In this document: positions 59,401-64,000 of the stretch, one piece after another
Layout: every line of letters begins with the position of its first letter
Position numbering within the stretch: the stretch's first letter is position 1
NCBI RefSeq assembly: GCF_000003195.3
Contig: NC_012870.2
Location: forward strand, 31,648,769-31,712,768
Direction: 5' to 3'
Length of the DNA stretch: 64,000 nt
From: Sorghum bicolor
Taxonomy: Eukaryota; Streptophyta; Magnoliopsida; Poales; Poaceae
Position numbers and translations under genes: made by a program
The notes under the pieces: generated by a model
What the model was told of the DNA's origin: nothing
Database searches by the model: none
The model's input: only the letters and a program-made list of their open reading frames with translations

Positions 59401-59579
59401 ATCTCACCGGCGCGAGGGTCGGGGTAGCTCTCCCCCTCCGGTGCCCTCCAGCCGCCGAGCTCCGCGCCGTGCAGAAGCCCCATATCGACGAGGTCACCAA
59501 GAGATTTTGTGGTGCTGCGAGACTTCTTCCACTCCTTGGCCATCAGTTCGGCCCTCTTCCTGGAGTCGCTCTTCGCCAT
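56428..59579 (-). CDS. C extra gene: Transposase_28-like protein with acidic, NLS-like and coiled-coil regions, six exons
   Basis: Opposite to C gag-pol. Exons on the minus strand: 59579-58692, 58622-58177, 58098-57555, 57482-57283, 57221-57085, 57002-56428, all with GT-AG introns. Exon 1 (MAKSDSRKRAELMAKEWKKS) holds the plant 'gypsy type transposon' (Transposase_28) domain: VFEDFVKRGFGVPVHPFLQG, FHL-type helices, and NTSLTEWYRKWFSI. Exon 2 is acidic with a basic patch (APKRRRLVR). Exon 3 is Pro/Ala/Thr-rich. Exons 4-5 form heptads (EVDRLRAEVGEKVVEMSAEK). Exon 6 is a further helical and low-complexity tail. It is the intact counterpart of the damaged B gene. Function unknown; a nuclear DNA- or chromatin-related role is inferred. 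Confidence 0.78.
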
Positions 59580-59692
59580 TAGAGGTGCGAATGTGGGCTG
59601 GAGTTAGGAAGATGCAGGAGATTGGAGAAGATGAGAGCGGAAGGTTTGAAGGCAATGGCAGCGAAAGCGGTACAGGCGGACCTATTAGGCTC

Positions 59693-59698
59693 TTATAA
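59693..59698 (-). promoter_or_regulatory. TATA box for the antisense gene of C
   Basis: On the minus strand GCTTATAAGAGCC, about 115 bases upstream of the ATG at 59579. The third antisense gene in the window with a TATA-like box at a similar distance. Confidence 0.5.
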
Positions 59699-59699
59699 G

Positions 59700-60943
59700 C
59701 CTGCAACTCCACCTCTCCCACTTCCTGTATTCTCGGGAAGTGGGCAGGCCATGCGGCGGACGCGGCGTTTCGGTTTACAATGATTATAGACAATTAATGC
59801 GGCGGAGTTTTCGTACCAATTGATGGTTTCCTTTTCTCAAACCATGCAAAGGGCGGCTGTACAGTTGTCAGGTGCAACTTTTCATGCATCCGTCTGACAC
59901 CCCGTCAGGAGGCCTCGTCACGTCAACTTTAACTGGACAGATCTTTTCAAAAATAAGAAGACACATAAGCCAGTGAGTCAACAATCCGGGGACTGCACCG
60001 ACCACCGAGCACTCGACGCTCGGGGACTGGACGTCCAGTCTATCAGCTCGGAACTTCAAGGACTGCACCGACCACCGAGCACTCGACGCTCGGGGACTGG
60101 TCGCCCAGTCTATCAGCTCGAACTTCAAGGACTGCACCGACCACCGAGCACTCGACGCTCGGGGACTGGTCGCCCAGTCTATCAGCTCGGACTTTCAAGG
60201 ACTGTGCCGACCACCGAGCACTCGACGCTCGGGGACTGGTCGCCCAGTCTATCAGCACGGACCTTCAAGGACTGCACCGACCACCGAGCAATATACGCTC
60301 GGGGACTGGTCGACCAGCTCACCAATTTATGAACTTGGGGACTGCACCGACCACCGAGCACTATACGCTCGGGGACTGGTCGACCAGCCTACCAGTTTGA
60401 GAATTCTAAGGAGCGCACTTGGTGCTTGGGGACTGGTCGATTAGTCTATTCAATTGCAGACGGACTGGTAAATTCAGTTATTTAGACCTTGCTACAAGGC
60501 TCATACTTCGCCTTCCAGCAAGCTCGGGGACTACATCGGTACGATGCATCTGGCGATGCATCTCAGTTACAGAATTTCTTTGAGGACTTTTATTTTGACC
60601 CTGGCACCACGTGCCTACGTCACCTACTACCAGGCTCGAGGACTAAGTGGGCACACTTCACCTAGCGGTGAATTCGCTTGCTTTTTTAATGTTTATACCT
60701 TTCAAAAAGGTAAAGTGGGCACACTTCACCAGGAAAGAAATCTTTTTTAATTTAGAGCACCATGCATTCTTCGAACAACTCGCTTCTTCGATGCCAATGT
60801 TGATCAACTGTCTTTTGAGTTGGTCAAAGAACCGTTGCAACTGTTTGGGTGACTTTCCCACTTATTGAAGACGTCGAGTCTCACTGATCGAAGAAGCTCA
60901 AGACGGCGTGTTACATCACAATACATGGTGCTCGGGGACTAGC
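59700..60943. other. C: 3' untranslated region with tandem repeats and polypurine tract
   Basis: No supported gene. Holds the 70-bp tandem array (59,991-60,410) and an AAGTGGGCACACTTCACC direct repeat (60,646 and 60,714). The purine-rich CTCGGGGACTAGC (60931-60943) abuts the 3' LTR and is the likely polypurine tract. Confidence 0.6.
59991..60410 (+). repeat. About six tandem copies of a 70-bp unit in C
   Basis: GACTGCACCGACCACCGAGC recurs at 59991, 60061, 60130, 60200 (with one variant), 60270 and 60340, i.e. every 69-70 bp. Each unit also has CTCGGGGACTGG and CAGTCTATCAGC; a degenerate seventh unit follows. Tandem arrays in this position are typical of Tat elements. The open frame across them (59973-60332) is an artefact of the repeat. 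Confidence 0.9.
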
Positions 60944-61405
60944 TGTGGGGGTATAAACCCCTATACCCTTACGGCTAGACTTCGGCCAGGAGGGTTGGCC
61001 CATTACGAGACGAGTTCAAGGCTTGATCCGACGACCTGGAGTTTCGCGCAAGGAAACAAGATGTGGAGATCAAGCAGGATTCTAGTCGGTTAGAATAGGA
61101 ATTGATATCGAATTATCCATGGCAGTTGTAACCGACTAGGATTAGTTTCCAGATCTGTAACCCTGCCCTCCAGACTATATAAGGAGGGGCAAGGGACCCC
61201 CCTAGGACACATCATATTCTCTCAACACAAATCAATACAACCAGACGCAGGACGTAGGTATTACGCCAACTCGGCGGCCGAACCTGGATAAAAAGCTTGT
61301 CCGTGTCTTGCGTCACCATCGAGTTCGTAGTTTGCGCACCGTCTACCGATAAACTACTACCGTGGGTATACCCCAAGGTAGACTGCCGACTAGCTTTCGT
61401 CGACA
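60944..61405 (+). repeat. 3' LTR of C
   Basis: 462 bp, identical to 49316-49777 except one base. It ends at the CTTGC duplication, after which A1 pol resumes. Confidence 0.95.
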
Positions 61406-62981
61406 CTTGCCGATTGTTGCCACATCAATAAATAATCAGGTTGAGTATCAGGCTCTGATCAAGGGATTGGAGTTGTTAAGAGAAGTTCGTGCTGATGCTG
61501 TTGAAATATTCGGGGATTCTATGTTGGTTATAAATCAATTGGCCGGAAGCTATGAATGCCGAAGTGAAGTTCTCATAACTTATTTCGAGAGAAGTATGCA
61601 ACTGTTAAAGGAATTCAAGGATTTCCGATTGGAGCATGTTCCCCGATTGCATAATGAAAACGCTAATCGGTTAGCTCAGCATGCCTCGGGATATCAGCCA
61701 ATGATTAATGCGACATCGGCAGTCGGTGCCGGTGATTGGAGGAAAGAAATTATTGATTATCTAAAAGATCCATCCAAAAAAGTTGAAAGACGGGCTCGAT
61801 TTGAAGCAACCAAGTATGTGCTCCTTGAAAATGAATTGTATTATCGAACTATCGACGAAATTCTTCTCCGATGCTTGGGTGATGATGAAGCTAGAAGTTT
61901 GATGGGGGAAATCCATGAAGGAGTGTGTGGAGCGCATCAGTCAGCTTTTAAGATGAAGTGGATGATTCGAAGGAATGGATATTTTTGGCCAACCATACTT
62001 GAAGATTGTTTTAAATATTTCAAGGGATGTCAAGGTTGTCAAAAGTTTGGTAATATACAGAGAGCACCCGCATCGGCTATGAATCCTATAATAAAGCCTT
62101 GGCCGTTCCGGGGATGGGCCATCGATCTGATCGGCCAGATTTATCCACCATCTAGCAAAGGGCATAAGTTCATTCTAGTTGCCACTGACTATTTCACTAA
62201 GTGGGTTGAAGCTATTCCTTTGAAGAAAGTCACATCGGCCAATATGATTGATTTTGTGAAGGAGCATATTATTTACCGATTTGGGATTCCCCAAACGATT
62301 ACTACCGATCAGGGCACCATGTTCACATCGGGGGAGTTCGATGAATTCGCAATCGGTATGGGAATTAAAGTGTTGAATTCTTCTCCTTATTATGCCCAAG
62401 CCAATGGGCAGGCCGAAGCGTCTAACAAAGGAATTATCAAGCTTATTAAACGAAAGATTGAAGAAAATCCTAAGCGGTGGCATACATTATTAAATGAAGC
62501 ATTGTGGTCTTATCGGATGGCTTGTCATGGATCGACCAAAGTATCACCCTATCAATTGGTGTATGGACATGATGCAGTGTTGCCTTGGGAAATTAAGGCT
62601 GGATCTAGGCGATTATCTTTTCAAGATCAATTAACTTCCGATGGTTATGCCACTTTGATGACCGATGAATTGGACGATCTAGCAGGGCATCGGTTAAAAG
62701 CTTTAATGAGTAAGAAGAGAGTTGCTAGATGGTATGATAAGAAAGTGAAGGCTAAAGAGTTTGCCGATGGGGATTTGGTATGGAAATTAATTTTACCAAT
62801 TGGGACCAAAAGTTCGAAGTTTGGAAAGTGGTCTCCTAATTGGGAGGGTCCTTATCGGATAAGTCGATCGGCTCCTGGTAATGCCTACATTCTAGAAACC
62901 CTCGAAGGAATTGAATTTCCCAGAGCATTAAACGACAAATATTTAAAGAAGTACTACCCCAGTATATGGGTCGATGCATAG

Positions 62982-63134
62982 AAGTTTAGGTGCCGATAAC
63001 ACTCCTATCGGCTGGATCCAAATGCTTGGGGACAAGACTTGGTGTTTCAAAAGTTTAGGTGCCGATAACAGTCCTATCGGCTAGACTAAAAGCTGAGGAA
63101 GCAGGAAAGCGCAGATATAATGCCGATGGAAACT
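62982..63134. other. A1: gap between pol and antisense gene, two motif hairpins
   Basis: Hairpins GCCGATA...TATCGGC at 62992-63012 and 63061-63081 match those of A2 at 39998-40081. They sit between convergent coding ends. Confidence 0.65.
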
Positions 63135-64000
63135 CTATGTGTTAAGCAGCGTCTGGATTGCCGATATAGCGCGTAGCCGAATTTGGTTGGCTGCTTCTAT
63201 CTCCTTGATGTCATCATCGACAGAACCTTCTATCGGCTTCAGCTTCTTCTTCAGTTGAAGTGCCTTGCGACCATGAGCATTTCGCTCGTGCTCAAGAAGC
63301 CTGATGGTCTCTGGCAATTGGCTCTCTTCCTGTTGGGCTTGGGACAGAGCGTTCTCTACTTCCTTGAGCTCCGCCAACAGGGATTCTTTTCTTGCCGATA
63401 GATCGGATATCTTCTGCTTCAGCGCGTCTCCAGAAGATCTCAGGATACCGATGTTCTTGTGCTTCTCATCGGTCAAAAGCTTCTCTTTCCTCATTTCATC
63501 GGAGAGTTGAGTCTGAGCGGCTCTATCGGCAAGCCGCCGAGAAGCTCTCTGGTACTGCAGCTGGCGACTCTCCAGATGAGCGGCTTGGAACAGGATTTCT
63601 TCAACATCGGCTGGGATTTGGCCTCTGAGAGTTCTGAACAGGGTCTTGGTAGGGTCGGAATCATCAACCAATTGCGCTGTGTCCTGGTGAAGGAGAGCTG
63701 ACAATTCTTCCAGCCTGACCCTGATCTCTGCCGATGTGATGCCGACCGTCTGAGAAGAGCTTGCTTCTTCACCTTCTTCTTCAGAGAGATCGATGGCGAA
63801 GGAGAACAGGCTATCGGGAGAATCTTGTTCCTGGGAGGGAAAGCAAAATTAGCTCATACTCAGAGAATCGGCAAATAGTGCTAACGGTAAACGGTGACTT
63901 ACTTGCTTCAAGGCAATCTCTCGTCTTTGACTGAGAAGTGCTGACGGAGCTGCAGGCTGGTTGGCCAAAGATGCCGATGGAGCTACAGGTTGATCGGCTG
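63135..64000 (-). CDS. A1 extra gene (PMD type), C-terminal exons, runs off the window
   Basis: Minus strand. The last exon 63830-63135 matches the last A2 exon in length (696 bp) and sequence, encoding a coiled coil (QQEESQLPETIRLLEHERN) ending at a stop. The intron 63831-63902 has a GT donor (63902-63901) and AG acceptor (63832-63831). The preceding exon starts at 63903 and extends beyond 64000; it is longer than its 89-bp A2 counterpart because a short Ala/Pro-coding stretch is repeated. The PMD domain itself would lie past the window. Confidence 0.75.

Larger units (their letters stand above)
49316..61405 (+). mobile_element. Retrotransposon C: full-length Tat-lineage element nested in A1 pol
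   Basis: 12,090 bp, plus strand, with a perfect CTTGC duplication (49311-49315, 61406-61410). 462-bp LTRs differ by a single base, so it is probably the youngest insertion (order 0.1 million years or less). Layout: LTR, primer site, gag-protease, amber codon, pol, a minus-strand six-exon extra gene, about 70-bp tandem repeats, polypurine tract, LTR. Despite its youth, gag has a frameshift at a C run and the integrase Glu is Lys. Confidence 0.95.
35344..62981 (+). pseudogene. A1 pol, in three pieces separated by A2 and C
   Basis: Pieces 35344-35356, 47678-49315 and 61411-62981. The start ATG overlaps the gag stop (TAATG). Piece two has RT (GNAGYNQIFMAEED; YIDDVVVK) and the first RNase H (STDGS still with Asp). 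TGG became TAG at 49096-49098. The second RNase H begins FFDGSTCDRGAGIG and is cut by C, continuing NNQVEYQALIKGL at 61428 on. Integrase follows, with a zinc region (H-x3-H, CQGC), Asp in WAIDLIG and TTDQGTMF, and Glu in NGQAEASNKG. It ends PSIWVDA at 62981. Relative to A2 it lacks four codons near 62,707. Confidence 0.88.
19766..64000 (+). mobile_element. Retrotransposon A1: Tat-lineage Ty3/gypsy element, split by three insertions, 3' end outside the window
   Basis: The host element of the retrotransposon block. Its own DNA is 19766-20779, 31963-35356, 47673-49315 and 61406-64000, about 8.6 kb in the window. Order on the plus strand: 5' LTR, primer-binding region, gag-protease, RT, RNase H, second RNase H, integrase, then an antisense PMD gene running off the window. 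The rest is B, A2 and C, each with a perfect 5-bp target duplication. Excising each insert plus one duplication restores continuous gag and pol reading. Three premature stops show it is the most decayed of the four. The five bases before the LTR are AACTC; the matching 3' copy lies beyond 64,000. Confidence 0.92.

Noticed and set aside
59973..60332. 119-codon open frame across the tandem repeats of C
   Set aside because: The frame repeats with the 70-bp unit and has no homology; it is a by-product of the array.
59991..60410. CRISPR-like array
   Set aside because: Whole 70-bp units are repeated without unique spacers, and the setting is the 3' untranslated region of a plant retrotransposon.

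Overview
The window is plant nuclear DNA, almost certainly from a grass and most likely a panicoid (sorghum/sugarcane type). Evidence: two intron-rich housekeeping genes with plant-type splice sites, dense small Tourist/Stowaway MITEs with TTA/TAA or TA target duplications, and about 44 kb of nested Ty3/gypsy elements of the Tat lineage. The species is inferred, not proven.

Region 1 (1-19,765) is the genic part. A Helitron-like 3' end (1-325) is followed by a ten-exon gene for the large (alpha) subunit of general transcription factor TFIIE (825-9,310, + strand; 458 codons before the stop). Converging on it is a twelve-exon gene for the plant SPT20-like/PHL (PHYTOCHROME-DEPENDENT LATE-FLOWERING) glutamine-rich SAGA-type coactivator (10,844-18,567, - strand; 1,321 residues). 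At least ten MITEs sit in their introns, the gap between them and the PHL upstream region, including one MITE nested inside another in the last TFIIE intron and two abutting MITEs at 19,203-19,753.

Region 2 (19,766-64,000) is one old Tat-lineage retrotransposon (A1, + strand, 3' end outside the window) split by three later full-length elements, each with a perfect 5-bp target duplication: B (20,780-31,962, - strand, ACTGT), A2 (35,357-47,672, - strand, ATTCG) and C (49,316-61,405, + strand, CTTGC). A2 is a younger member of the same family as A1, inserted in reverse orientation. Removing B, A2 and C rejoins the A1 gag and pol frames exactly.

Each element has gag-protease, reverse transcriptase, a first RNase H, a second (Tat-type) RNase H and an integrase on one strand. 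On the other strand, converging on pol, each has an additional spliced gene with its own TATA box: a plant mobile domain (PMD) protein in A1/A2 and a Transposase_28-like ('gypsy type transposon' domain) protein in B and C, each followed by a low-complexity and coiled-coil tail. All copies carry defects that look like C-to-T decay: premature stops in A1, A2 and B, and a lost integrase glutamate plus a frameshift in C.

The most unusual signal is a family-specific short word. GCCGAT/ATCGGC is massively over-represented through the whole of A1 and A2 (LTRs, untranslated parts, gag, pol and the antisense gene, in all reading frames and both orientations) and is rare in B, C and the host genes. B has its own enrichment of TCGA words. 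This resembles the short target motifs of the VANC anti-silencing proteins of Arabidopsis VANDAL elements, and suggests the antisense-gene proteins might recognise their own element's DNA.
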